Shown here piece by piece: positions 7,607 to 15,481 of a stretch of DNA of 64,000 nt. This DNA is from Streptomyces caniferus (lineage in GTDB: Bacteria; Actinomycetota; Actinomycetes; Streptomycetales; Streptomycetaceae), in NCBI RefSeq assembly GCF_009811555.1, contig NZ_BLIN01000003.1:744001-808000 (forward strand). The letters are read 5' to 3'. Every line of letters starts with the position of its first letter. Within the stretch, counting starts at the first letter, position 1. A program made the position numbers and the translations under genes. The notes beneath the pieces were generated by a model. It saw only the letters and a list, made by a program, of their open reading frames with translations. It ran no database searches and was not told where the DNA came from.

Positions 7607-8365
7607 ATGAGCGAGGACATCGCGCCCCTGCTGGATCCGATCACGGATCTGTCCCGGCAGGCCGCCGAGTACGACTGGGCGGCCCATGAGGCGCTGACCC
7701 TGGACCAGCGGTACCGGGAGCGGCAGTTGCCTCTTCTCGACAGCCGGGTCAGGGCACCTCTCGGCCCCGAAGCCGGCGCGGCCGAGTACTGGCCGCCGAT
7801 CCGCTCGGCGGTGCTCCCGATCGACAGCGGGCGGCTGGCAGCCGACGCCGGTTTCACTGCCTTCCTCGACGATCTCCGCGGGAGCGATGTCACCTCGCTC
7901 GTCTGGTGGCCGGGGCTGGCCATGCGGGCCGATCGTCTGCACGCCACGCTCGCCGGAGGACTGGACAGAGGCCAGGAACTTCCTGCTCAACTGGCCTCAC
8001 GCATCGACGTGGTGGTCCGCGGGCCATGGGTCGGACGGTTCAACACCGGCAGGATCTACCTTCCGGTGCAGGCCGCCGACGTGGCATCCGCGACCGCACT
8101 CGCGCAGGTACGAACCCGGACGGGTGCGGCCCACCGTCCCCTCCTGGCCGGCTGTGTACAGCTCACCGACGAGGTCACCGGCGACGCGTACCGGCAGCTC
8201 CGCGACATTGTCGCCACCCACCAGAGCCGTATCGCGGTGCACATGCCGCTGTCCGAGCTCTGGCTCATGGACACCATGGATGACCTGGTACTGCGCTCAC
8301 GTCTTGCCGCCCGGATCCCGTTGCAGAACCACGCACGTCCCCTCGCGGAGGAAAACGTGTCTTGA
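7607..8365 (+). CDS. Conserved hypothetical protein, possibly 2H-phosphoesterase-like
   Basis: A 252-residue soluble protein without signal peptide or membrane helix. ATG 7607 follows AAGGACGGAG with good spacing. I do not recognise the family with confidence. A weak hint is the pair LHATLAGG (about residue 113) and AVHMPLSEL (about residue 222). They resemble the two HxT/S-type motifs of 2H phosphoesterases (2'-5' RNA ligase superfamily), and FNTGRIYLPVQ lies between them. The second motif has Pro where Thr or Ser is expected, so this assignment is doubtful. It is divergent from the thioesterase operon across a 228-base gap, so the two may share regulation. Confidence 0.7.
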   Translation: MSEDIAPLLDPITDLSRQAAEYDWAAHEALTLDQRYRERQLPLLDSRVRAPLGPEAGAAEYWPPIRSAVLPIDSGRLAADAGFTAFLDDLRGSDVTSLVWWPGLAMRADRLHATLAGGLDRGQELPAQLASRIDVVVRGPWVGRFNTGRIYLPVQAADVASATALAQVRTRTGAAHRPLLAGCVQLTDEVTGDAYRQLRDIVATHQSRIAVHMPLSELWLMDTMDDLVLRSRLAARIPLQNHARPLAEENVS

Positions 8366-8560
8366 TCGCGGCGAACACGGCGGTGCCGGGCCGCGCCCCG
8401 CGCTCGCGATCGCACGCCCCGGTCACGCTGGGCCGTCAACTGCCCTATTCCACCTGGGCGTTCACCACCCATGGGGACCGGAGCGCCCCGACGTAGGTCT
8501 GCCCGCCGGGGCGCCCCGGAGGTCGCGTACGGCGCCGGGAGGTGAGGGCCGGCGCGGGAG

Positions 8561-9691
8561 TCAGGGCTTGTACGCCTGGCGCAGGGCGCAGGTCCAGATG
8601 ACGGCGCGGGGAGTCGACGCGGCGTCGGCCGCGGAACCGCCTACGCGCTGATCGTCACTGACGGCGTGCGCCTCGGAGGCGCCCTCAGGGGAGAGCCTGG
8701 GCAGTGCCAGCAGGGGGCCGGTTCCCGGCCAGATCTGGGCCTGTGCCGGGGGCGCGGTCTCCGGCGGGAACGGCCCGACCATGTGGCTGTCGAGGGCGGT
8801 GCCCACACTCACGTTGGTGGTGGGGCTGATGGCCTCGAAGGTGCCGCTGGTGCGCTCCCCGAGCAGTCCCGGTTCGCTTTCGGTGGTGTACGGCGGAAGC
8901 CACTGGGTGGGGGTCAGGGTGTCCAGCCGGGTGTAGTCATGGGTGCCCACGATCCGTCCGCTGCGGTCGATGTCCCGGGGGTACCAGTAGTCGTAGGGCA
9001 CTCCCGCGGGCCAGAAGCGCTGGAGCGGTACGGCCGCGGCTCCTCTCCTGGCGGGCCAGGTGACGCCCGCCGACCACGATTCGTCGTCCTTGACGGCCTC
9101 GCCGGAACCGGCGATCTGCCCGGCGTTGTTGATGGCGGTCACCGAGGTGAGCGAGTAGCCGGCCGGCGGGGCGAGCCGGCGGAGGATCCGGGCACCGTCC
9201 CATTCGAGACCGGTGAGGGCGCCACCCTTGGTCCCGTCCCCGACGATCAGCCCCCGGTCGTTGACGTCCGCAGCGTGAGCCCCCTCGGGCAGCAGGGTCA
9301 CGGCCCGGGCTCCGACACGGAAGCTGAAGGCGGCGGTACGGCCCGCGCCCTGCAGGGACCCGGCCATCAGCCCCTTCGCGTTGACCGCCGCGACCTCACC
9401 GCCGGTGAATCCGGCGGGCAGCGGTACGCGGTGCACCTGGGTACCGGTCCAGTACGCGGGCAGGCCGCGCGATGCCCCTACCGCCAGGGAGTTCGGCCCG
9501 AGTCCCTTGACCTGGCTGGCTCCTGAACCGGGGAGGGAGGCCAGGACCTGGAGGGCCGGCCGGCAGTCCGCGGGCTTGCCGGCGCCGTGGGTGTGCCGGG
9601 CCGGCGAGGCCGGCGCAGGGCTCGCCGTCAACAGGGGTGCGAGGAAGGCGGTGGCGACAACCGTCACAGCGGCGCGGAGGTGTCTTCGCAT
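8561..9691 (-). CDS. Secreted HAF-repeat (predicted beta-propeller) protein
   Basis: A 376-residue exported protein. ATG 9691 is chosen because GGAG lies six bases upstream; it gives a clean signal peptide (MRRHLRAAVTVVATAFLAPL, Ala-rich cleavage region about residue 32). The mature part repeats a short motif: VNAKGLMAGS, VNDRGLIVGD, INNAGQIAGSG and IDRSGRIVGTHD. These match the 'extracellular HAF' repeat found in probable six-bladed propellers of actinobacteria. Two Cys residues (near residue 40 and WTCAL at the C-terminus) could close the propeller. Function is unknown; binding of a surface or environmental ligand is a guess. It stands alone on the minus strand. Confidence 0.75.
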   Translation of the reverse strand: MRRHLRAAVTVVATAFLAPLLTASPAPASPARHTHGAGKPADCRPALQVLASLPGSGASQVKGLGPNSLAVGASRGLPAYWTGTQVHRVPLPAGFTGGEVAAVNAKGLMAGSLQGAGRTAAFSFRVGARAVTLLPEGAHAADVNDRGLIVGDGTKGGALTGLEWDGARILRRLAPPAGYSLTSVTAINNAGQIAGSGEAVKDDESWSAGVTWPARRGAAAVPLQRFWPAGVPYDYWYPRDIDRSGRIVGTHDYTRLDTLTPTQWLPPYTTESEPGLLGERTSGTFEAISPTTNVSVGTALDSHMVGPFPPETAPPAQAQIWPGTGPLLALPRLSPEGASEAHAVSDDQRVGGSAADAASTPRAVIWTCALRQAYKP

Positions 9692-10199
9692 CATGATCTC
9701 CGTTTCCGACGACGCGGGAAGGTCCGCGTCAGCACTGGAATGAGCCGGTGGATGCCGCCAAGGAACCGGCAACACCGGAGTGGCGCAGTTCGGTCGGTGT
9801 ACTCAGGGAGATGCGGTGCCGATCGGCACAGATCACGGCCGCGGGGAGCGGTTGCCCCGTCCCGCACCGGTTTGGGGGAGTTCCCGCGGACCGGCCCCCT
9901 TCCTACCGCACCCGCGGCCGCCCGGGACGGCCCCGTCGGCCAATGGCCGGAAGTCGTCCGGGAGTGTCCGGGTCCGTTTCCGACGATGAGATCAGGCACC
10001 CGGAACGGGCGGAATCGCCTCGCGGGCACCCTTGCGCGCCGTGTGCTCCCCCTGCCGCACGAGGCGGCGAGGCACGGTCCGGCCCCCAACACCGCTACGC
10101 TGGAAGCCCGTTGACACCGCACCTGCCCCACAAGGTCTTCGGCATCGCACGCCAGGCGAGCTTCCCGGTGCAGGCAACATCAGGAGAAGCCCAGTAGCC
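9692..10199. other. Intergenic region, 508 bases
   Basis: Lies between two divergent starts (9691 minus, 10200 plus), so it must hold both promoters. TTGACA at 10111-10116 on the plus strand is a possible -35 element for the next gene, but no convincing -10 follows at 16-18 bases. I see no gene here. Confidence 0.4.
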
Positions 10200-10562
10200 A
10201 TGGAGTCACAGAATCCTATGGGGCCCGAGTCCGCACAGCCGCTTCTGGGCACCCGCCCGCGTACCGAGGTGCTCCAGGCCAGTGCTGCGCTGGCCGAGGT
10301 GGCGCACGGCCTCTCACCGTCCAGCCGAACGGCCCTGGGTGCGCTGGCCGCCTACCGCTGGGCTCTCGGTGACGGGGTCACCGCGCCCATCACGGGCTTC
10401 CGTACGGAAGGCTGCCCCACGGTTGCGGTCCTGACCGCCGAGGTGGACGCGGCCGCCGTGCAGTGGGAAGGCGCCCGGAAGGGGACCGCCGCGCACGACT
10501 ACCTGCGGGGTGTGCACACGGCGCTGGCATGGATCTGCGGATACACCGAAAAGCGGCCGTGA
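10200..10562 (+). CDS. Hypothetical protein, 120 residues
   Basis: A small, probably cytoplasmic, helix-rich protein of 120 residues that I do not recognise. ATG 10200 is supported by AGGAG at 10182-10186, a somewhat long 13-base spacer; ATG 10218 is the alternative. The sequence contains RTEVLQASAALAEVAHGLSP and LGALAAYRWALGDGVTAPIT, and ends in an aromatic-rich tail (ALAWICGYTEKRP). Codon third positions are strongly G or C, which supports coding. It faces the GAF-PAS phosphatase gene tail to tail. No function can be assigned. Confidence 0.6.
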   Translation: MESQNPMGPESAQPLLGTRPRTEVLQASAALAEVAHGLSPSSRTALGALAAYRWALGDGVTAPITGFRTEGCPTVAVLTAEVDAAAVQWEGARKGTAAHDYLRGVHTALAWICGYTEKRP

Positions 10563-10664
10563 AGCGCGCGCTTGCCCACGGCTGAGGCGTGAACTGCCGC
10601 CCCGGAAGCTCCCGTACAGGGTGGAGCGGCAACGTGAGGCCACGCGCCCGGTCCGTACGGCACA

Positions 10665-12887
10665 TCAGGGCCCCTGCCAGCGTAAATACAGGGCGGCGAT
10701 GTCGTCGGCGTCGCCGGGGACCGGGGCCGGCAGGCAGACCTGCTCGATGTGGGCCAGCAGTTCGCTCTCGGGTACCGAGCGCAGCCCGGCGTCGAGGACC
10801 GAGCGGAGCCGCTCGGTGCCGGTGTCCAGGTCGAGCCCCGGCCGTTCGACGAGACCGTCGGTGTACAGCAACAGGTGCGCCCCCGGCGCGAGGGTCACCG
10901 ACGTGGTGGGGAACAGCGCGCCCGGGTCGATGCCCAGCGGCAGTCCGCCCTCGACGGGGAGGATCTCGGGCCGGCTCCCGGGGCCGGCGTGGAGGGGCTG
11001 GGGGTGCCCGGCGCGGCAGAGGGACAGCCGGCCGGTGGTGGTGTCGAGATGGGCTATGACGCACGTGGCGAAGAGGTCGGAGTCCGGATCGGTGGAGGAC
11101 TGGGTGAGCAGCGCGTTGGTGCGGTGGAGGACGTCGGCGGGTGAGTGCCCCTCGGCGCTGTAGGCCCGCACCGCCGTGCGCAGCCGTCCCATCAGGGCGG
11201 CGGCCGCGGTGCTGTGGCCCTGTACGTCTCCCACGACCAGGGCGAGTTCGCCCGACGGCGTGTTCCAGGCGTCGTACCAGTCACCGCCGACGGCGGCGCC
11301 CTCCGCCGCGGGCCGGTAGTGGGTGTGCACCGTGGTGTTGCGCAGTTCCGGGAGGGCCTGCGGCAGCATGCCCTGCTGGAGTTCGACCGCGCGCCGGTGC
11401 TCCCGGTCGTGGATACGGGCCCGTTCCATGGCCTGGGCCAGCAGCGCCGCCACGACGGTGAGCAACGACCGTTCGGCGGGGGCGAACTCGTGCGGCGCGG
11501 AGAAGCCGATCAGGCAGGCGGCGCGGCCGTCCTGCGCGGTGGGCAGCGGCAGGACCGCCCAGGACTGGCGCTTGGTGGCCTGGGCGAAGTCGACCAGGGA
11601 GGGGTAGGTGGCCAGGCCCTCCCGCAGGGAGCCGGCAAAGGTGGGTGTGCCCCCGAGCAGCGCGTCCCGGAAGGGGGTCGGCTCATGGAGCGGGAAGCCC
11701 TCCGCGGCGGCTCCCTCCGCCGGACCGTACCCCCAGGAGGCGATGACGCGGAGGCGGTCGCGTTCGGTGTCCACCACGAGCAGCCCGTCGGCACCGAACG
11801 CCCGCAGGGCGGTGCCCGTGGCGTTGACCACCTCGTCGAGGCTGGCCGCGCTCACCAGATGCGCCGCCAGATCCCGCAGCCGGCCCGACTGCTCGGCCTG
11901 GGACGACAGCAGGCGCTGGTTCAGCTGCTGGCGGTCGCAGGCCACGGTGATGTCGGCGACCAGGCCGTCCATCATCATGGGGTGGCCGTCCTTGTCCGGA
12001 TGGGCCCGGCCGCGGGCTTCGAGGGTGCGCAGCCGGCCCGTGGCGTCGTACGCGCGGTAGCGGACCTGGTAGTCCGCGCACCGCTGGGCGATGTGTCCCA
12101 GGCTCTGCCGTAGTGCGGGCAGGTCGGTGGCGGGCACCTGGGACAGGAACTCCTCCAGGGTCAGCGGCGGATCGGACCGTGGTGCCAGGCCGTGGAGACG
12201 GGCCAGCGCGTCGTCGCCCTCGACGACACCGGTGTCCAGGTGCCAGACGAACGTGCCCAGCTCCATGGTGCCGCTGGCATCCGCGGCCACGTCGTCGTCC
12301 TCCGGCCCGCCGTGGCCCAGCTGACGTCCGGTCAGCGCGGCCAGCGCGGGCCCGGCGTGATCGGCGAGGCACTGCAGGAAGGCCCGCTCGACGGGCGAGA
12401 AGCCGGTTTCGTGCTGCCGCAGCACGGTCAGTACGCCGATGACGGTGTCGTTGTCGATCAGCGGCAGGGACCCGGTCACCAGGTCGACCGGCAGCCGCTC
12501 GATCAGGCCCGGGTAGCGCGTCTGCCGTTGGGCGAAGGTGTTCAGCCAGACGGGCTGCGCCTTGCGCACCGCGTCGGTGGCCGAGAGGTCCTCGTCGATG
12601 CCGATGGCTTCCATGGGGAGGGCCACTTCGTCCGGCAGTCCCTGGGAGGCCACCAGGAACAGATAGCGGCCGGACGCGTCCAGCAGCAGGAGGGCACCGC
12701 CCAGATCGCCCAGGAGCGGCGCGGCCGCGTCGAGGACACCGGCGAGCAGGTCCCGGGCGGTGCGCGAGCGCGCCGCCTTCGAGGTCGCGCCGTGGAGGGC
12801 GGCCAGCCATACGGCCGGATCGGACGGGGGGCGGCCCGCGGGCCCGACGGTACGAACCGCCAGCGTGAGGCGACCGGGTTCTTCCAT
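10665..12887 (-). CDS. GAF-PAS-GAF-PP2C (SpoIIE-type) serine phosphatase
   Basis: A 740-residue multi-domain phosphatase. An N-terminal GAF domain spans about residues 25-180, a PAS domain about 205-320 (GTFVWHLDTGVVEGDD), a second GAF about 340-500, and a PP2C/SpoIIE domain the last 230. Metal-binding motifs are visible: GGDWYDAW, VVGDVQGHS, LLYTDGLVE and DDIAALYL. Such proteins dephosphorylate anti-anti-sigma factors in partner-switching circuits that set SigB/SigF-like sigma factor activity in Streptomyces; the sensor domains bind unknown ligands. There is no HATPase domain. The start is uncertain: ATG 12887 lacks a good ribosome-binding site, and an in-frame TTG at 12932 is possible. It is one of four such phosphatases in this window. 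Confidence 0.88.
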   Translation of the reverse strand: MEEPGRLTLAVRTVGPAGRPPSDPAVWLAALHGATSKAARSRTARDLLAGVLDAAAPLLGDLGGALLLLDASGRYLFLVASQGLPDEVALPMEAIGIDEDLSATDAVRKAQPVWLNTFAQRQTRYPGLIERLPVDLVTGSLPLIDNDTVIGVLTVLRQHETGFSPVERAFLQCLADHAGPALAALTGRQLGHGGPEDDDVAADASGTMELGTFVWHLDTGVVEGDDALARLHGLAPRSDPPLTLEEFLSQVPATDLPALRQSLGHIAQRCADYQVRYRAYDATGRLRTLEARGRAHPDKDGHPMMMDGLVADITVACDRQQLNQRLLSSQAEQSGRLRDLAAHLVSAASLDEVVNATGTALRAFGADGLLVVDTERDRLRVIASWGYGPAEGAAAEGFPLHEPTPFRDALLGGTPTFAGSLREGLATYPSLVDFAQATKRQSWAVLPLPTAQDGRAACLIGFSAPHEFAPAERSLLTVVAALLAQAMERARIHDREHRRAVELQQGMLPQALPELRNTTVHTHYRPAAEGAAVGGDWYDAWNTPSGELALVVGDVQGHSTAAAALMGRLRTAVRAYSAEGHSPADVLHRTNALLTQSSTDPDSDLFATCVIAHLDTTTGRLSLCRAGHPQPLHAGPGSRPEILPVEGGLPLGIDPGALFPTTSVTLAPGAHLLLYTDGLVERPGLDLDTGTERLRSVLDAGLRSVPESELLAHIEQVCLPAPVPGDADDIAALYLRWQGP

Positions 12888-13070
12888 AGGCGAACCGTAG
12901 AAGGCCCGGGTCACCCGCGAGCGTAATGTCAAAATCTGAACGATTCCGGCTGCTGCTGCCCGCGCATGCCTGCCTCGGCGAGGCTCACCGGGCGCTCGGA
13001 GCCGAGCCGGGGTGGGGGAATCCGGGCCCGGCGCTGCCGCGCGGGACGCCGTCGCCGGGGGTCGTGCGGG

Positions 13071-14084
13071 TCAGTTCCCGTTGGGGTGCGGATTGCCGAG
13101 GTAGGGAAACTCGTCCAGAAGGTCGGTGTGGGGCGCGAGCCCGGTGGGAGGGATGTCGCCCGCCGAGAGGAAGGAGAGCCGGTGGTTGATGACGTCGTCG
13201 GTGAAGACACGCCCGTTGGGGTACCGCGCGGGCTTCGACGGGTCGAAGACCAGCATGTCGGGCAGGATGCGGTCGGCGTCGATCGCCGCGATCGCCTCTT
13301 CTCGCGAGTAGTTGCCGGTGTGTCCCATGAGGTGGACGAACAGATCGGTCCACCGCTCGCGGTCGTTCACCGGCTCACTGGCGTTGTACTCCTCCTTCGT
13401 CTCGTCGGTGTTGAAGAAGCTGCTGACGGAGGGGTGGCCCGCGCGGTCGGCATGGACGAGCCGGCCGTCCTTCCGCACACTGCAACGGCCCCAGATGCGG
13501 ATCTCGGGGTCGGCGCGGAGCTCGCTCGTCGGCAGTTCCACCACCGTCGAGAACACGTTGGCCTCCGTGTTCGAGTCCACACCGGTCCACGGGGCCTTGC
13601 CGCCGAGATGGGGCGCGGTGAAGTTCCTGCCGCCGGTGGTGTCGAAGAGATTCTTGATCCCGTCGTAGTCGAAGAAGAAGGCGTCGCTGCGACTGCCGGC
13701 GAAGAAGGTGTAGGGACCGGCGGTGACGGGGTTCGCCACGGTGCCGAACGACACTTCGGCGTCGGTGACGACCTGCTGTCCGACGGCTTCGGCCGAGCGG
13801 GCCTCATCGCCGTGCGCGACGAAGACGCTGAAGGTCTGACGGCCGTCTTGCGGTGGCGAGAAGACGTAACTGATCGCCATGTCGGTGAGACAGTCCCCGT
13901 CATTGTCGATGTTGAGGCGATAGATGGCGTCGGGGTGCAGGGCGTCGGCATTCGGGTTCGCGTTGAGGATGAGCACCGTCCGCTCCGGGTCATGCGGTGA
14001 CTGGAACGCGTAGAGGTCACAGAGGTCGAGCCGTTGGTCGCCGAGCGGGGCGCCAAGGCTGAGACCGGTGAAGTGATTCGACAT
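13071..14084 (-). CDS. DUF4331 family protein
   Basis: A 337-residue protein. ATG 14084 (MSNHFTGLSLGAPLGD) is preceded by AAAGGA with suitable spacing. The family pattern is clear: LCDLYAFQSPHDPERTVLILNANPNAD split over residues 22-48, YRLNIDNDGDCLTDM, FFAGSRSDAFFFDYDG and NVFSTVVELP. The C-terminus carries NGRVFTDDVINHRLSFL. DUF4331 proteins are often encoded with secreted or ECF-regulated modules, but their biochemical role is unknown. No signal peptide is visible, so this copy is probably cytoplasmic or leaves by another route. It stands alone between the phosphatase and a gap. Confidence 0.85.
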   Translation of the reverse strand: MSNHFTGLSLGAPLGDQRLDLCDLYAFQSPHDPERTVLILNANPNADALHPDAIYRLNIDNDGDCLTDMAISYVFSPPQDGRQTFSVFVAHGDEARSAEAVGQQVVTDAEVSFGTVANPVTAGPYTFFAGSRSDAFFFDYDGIKNLFDTTGGRNFTAPHLGGKAPWTGVDSNTEANVFSTVVELPTSELRADPEIRIWGRCSVRKDGRLVHADRAGHPSVSSFFNTDETKEEYNASEPVNDRERWTDLFVHLMGHTGNYSREEAIAAIDADRILPDMLVFDPSKPARYPNGRVFTDDVINHRLSFLSAGDIPPTGLAPHTDLLDEFPYLGNPHPNGN

Positions 14085-14537
14085 CCTGCGGGTCCTTTCG
14101 CTGGTGAGGGGCGAACCGTCAGGCGGAGCCGGGACCTGGCTCCGGGGAACGCCGGCAACCAGTTCCCTGCCGCGAGGGACTGTCACGCATGACTTGGACA
14201 TTGGAGCATGAAAGCCCATAAATCAGCAGGATTCATACGGAGCCGCGTGGACTCGCCTGCCGGTGGCCGGGGCCTGGCGACCGGAGGCCCCCCACTGGAG
14301 CCGACGCGACGGCGGCCTCGTCCCCTGGAGCCCGGCGCCCCGCACGTCCCGTCCCGTCCGCCGACGCCTGCGCGTCCCTGCGCGGCGTTCCAGGGAGGGC
14401 ACGTTCCAGCAGGTCAGATGCCATAGGAGCGTTCCGGCGTCCCGTGTTGTGCGGTGGCCGTGGCTGCTGGGACGAAGGGCGTCGCAAGCTCGGGTCGGCA
14501 AGCAACGACGACCTCGTACCGAAGGGCGACCGACACC

Positions 14538-14657
14538 ATGCGGACCCGCTTCCGGCTTCGCCGCCTCCGTCGTGCCGATGTCACTGACGTGGTGGCCCTG
14601 GCGGTGTTCGCCGCATCGGCAGCGACCGTCTTTCTCCTGCTCGTCAGCCGTCTCTGA
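14538..14657 (+). CDS. Possible 39-residue single-pass membrane peptide
   Basis: ATG 14538 opens a 39-residue frame: an Arg-rich N-terminus (MRTRFRLRRLRRADVTD) followed by one hydrophobic helix (VVALAVFAASAATVFLLLV) and the end SRL. The AAGGG upstream has a long spacer of about 12 bases. The positive-inside pattern and stop are sensible for a small membrane protein, but the size makes it unsafe. It lies 50 bases upstream of the DUF4232 lipoprotein gene. Confidence 0.35.
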   Translation: MRTRFRLRRLRRADVTDVVALAVFAASAATVFLLLVSRL

Positions 14658-14707
14658 CGTCACCTGTGCCGACCGGACCCCATCGAAGAAGAAAGCACCC
14701 ACTCACC

Positions 14708-15421
14708 ATGCGTTTCACCCCTCACACCACCCGCCTCGTCGCCTCCGGCGCCGTACTGGCGGCCGCCCTCTCGCTGACGGCCTGCGAGAACGACAGCAAG
14801 AAGGCCGGCAGTCCAGCTCCGGCCGCTTCCTCCCAGCCCGAGTCCGGCGGCCAGGGAGCCCCGTCCTCCGCGGCCGCGAAGGTCCCGGCCAAGGACGGTG
14901 ACACGTCGAAGGCCTCGGGTGTCGCCGGCAAGGAGACCGGAGGGAAGAACGGTTCCAGTACGGCCGGCGGCAAGGGTTCCGGCAGCCAGAAGGCGACCGC
15001 CGCCTGCACCGGCGCGCAGGTCAAGGTCACCGTGACGAAGGTCAACCGCCCCCTCAGCCACTTGCTTCTCACCGCCACCAACACCGGCTTCGCGCCCTGC
15101 CACGCCTACAACGCCCCGTACCTCCGCTGGGACGACGCCCAGTCCGCCACCACCTTCCTGGACAAGTCCAAGCCGCAGGCCGTGATCACGCTCGCACCGG
15201 GCCAGTCGGCGTACGCGGGGGTGATGTACCGGTCCGCGGACGGCTCCGGCAACAGCGCCTTCACCGCCCGCACCCTGGGCGTCCTGTTCGCCAACCGGGC
15301 GGGGAACGGTTCCACCGGCCCTGCCGCGCGACTCCCGCTGCCCAAGGGCGGTATCCGCACCGACAGTTCGGCCTGGGTCACCTACTGGCAGTCCACCGCC
15401 TCGGATGCGCTGACCTGGTGA
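14708..15421 (+). CDS. DUF4232-domain lipoprotein
   Basis: A 237-residue exported lipoprotein. The signal peptide ends in the lipobox LTAC with Cys26. Residues 27-95 are a low-complexity Ser/Gly/Ala/Lys linker that would hold the domain away from the membrane. The C-terminal DUF4232 domain begins at CTGAQVKVTVTKVNRPL and contains the usual Cys pair (ACTGAQ and APCHAYN) and the pattern ITLAPGQSAYAGV. DUF4232 proteins are very common in Streptomyces envelopes; function is unknown. It converges on the tethered HTH gene with a shared hairpin between them. Confidence 0.88.
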   Translation: MRFTPHTTRLVASGAVLAAALSLTACENDSKKAGSPAPAASSQPESGGQGAPSSAAAKVPAKDGDTSKASGVAGKETGGKNGSSTAGGKGSGSQKATAACTGAQVKVTVTKVNRPLSHLLLTATNTGFAPCHAYNAPYLRWDDAQSATTFLDKSKPQAVITLAPGQSAYAGVMYRSADGSGNSAFTARTLGVLFANRAGNGSTGPAARLPLPKGGIRTDSSAWVTYWQSTASDALTW

Positions 15422-15445
15422 CGGGTCGTCACTGATCCCGGGCCG

Positions 15446-15481
15446 GAGCCCGGGTCCGGCGCAGGCACCGGCCCCGGGCTC
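15446..15481. terminator. Bidirectional hairpin between convergent genes
   Basis: GAGCCCGGG (15446-15454) pairs with CCCGGGCTC (15473-15481), a perfect 9-base stem with an 18-base loop. It fills the 58-base gap between the DUF4232 gene (ends 15421) and the minus-strand HTH gene (ends 15480), the usual place for a shared terminator in this GC-rich genus. Confidence 0.6.

Noticed and set aside
11145..12926. Long plus-strand frames opposite the GAF-PAS-GAF phosphatase
   Set aside because: Biased composition and no domains; the minus strand is clearly coding.
12927..12932. TTGACA on the minus strand as a -35 box of the GAF-PAS phosphatase gene
   Set aside because: No -10 hexamer follows at 16-18 bases, and the same bases form an in-frame TTG codon.
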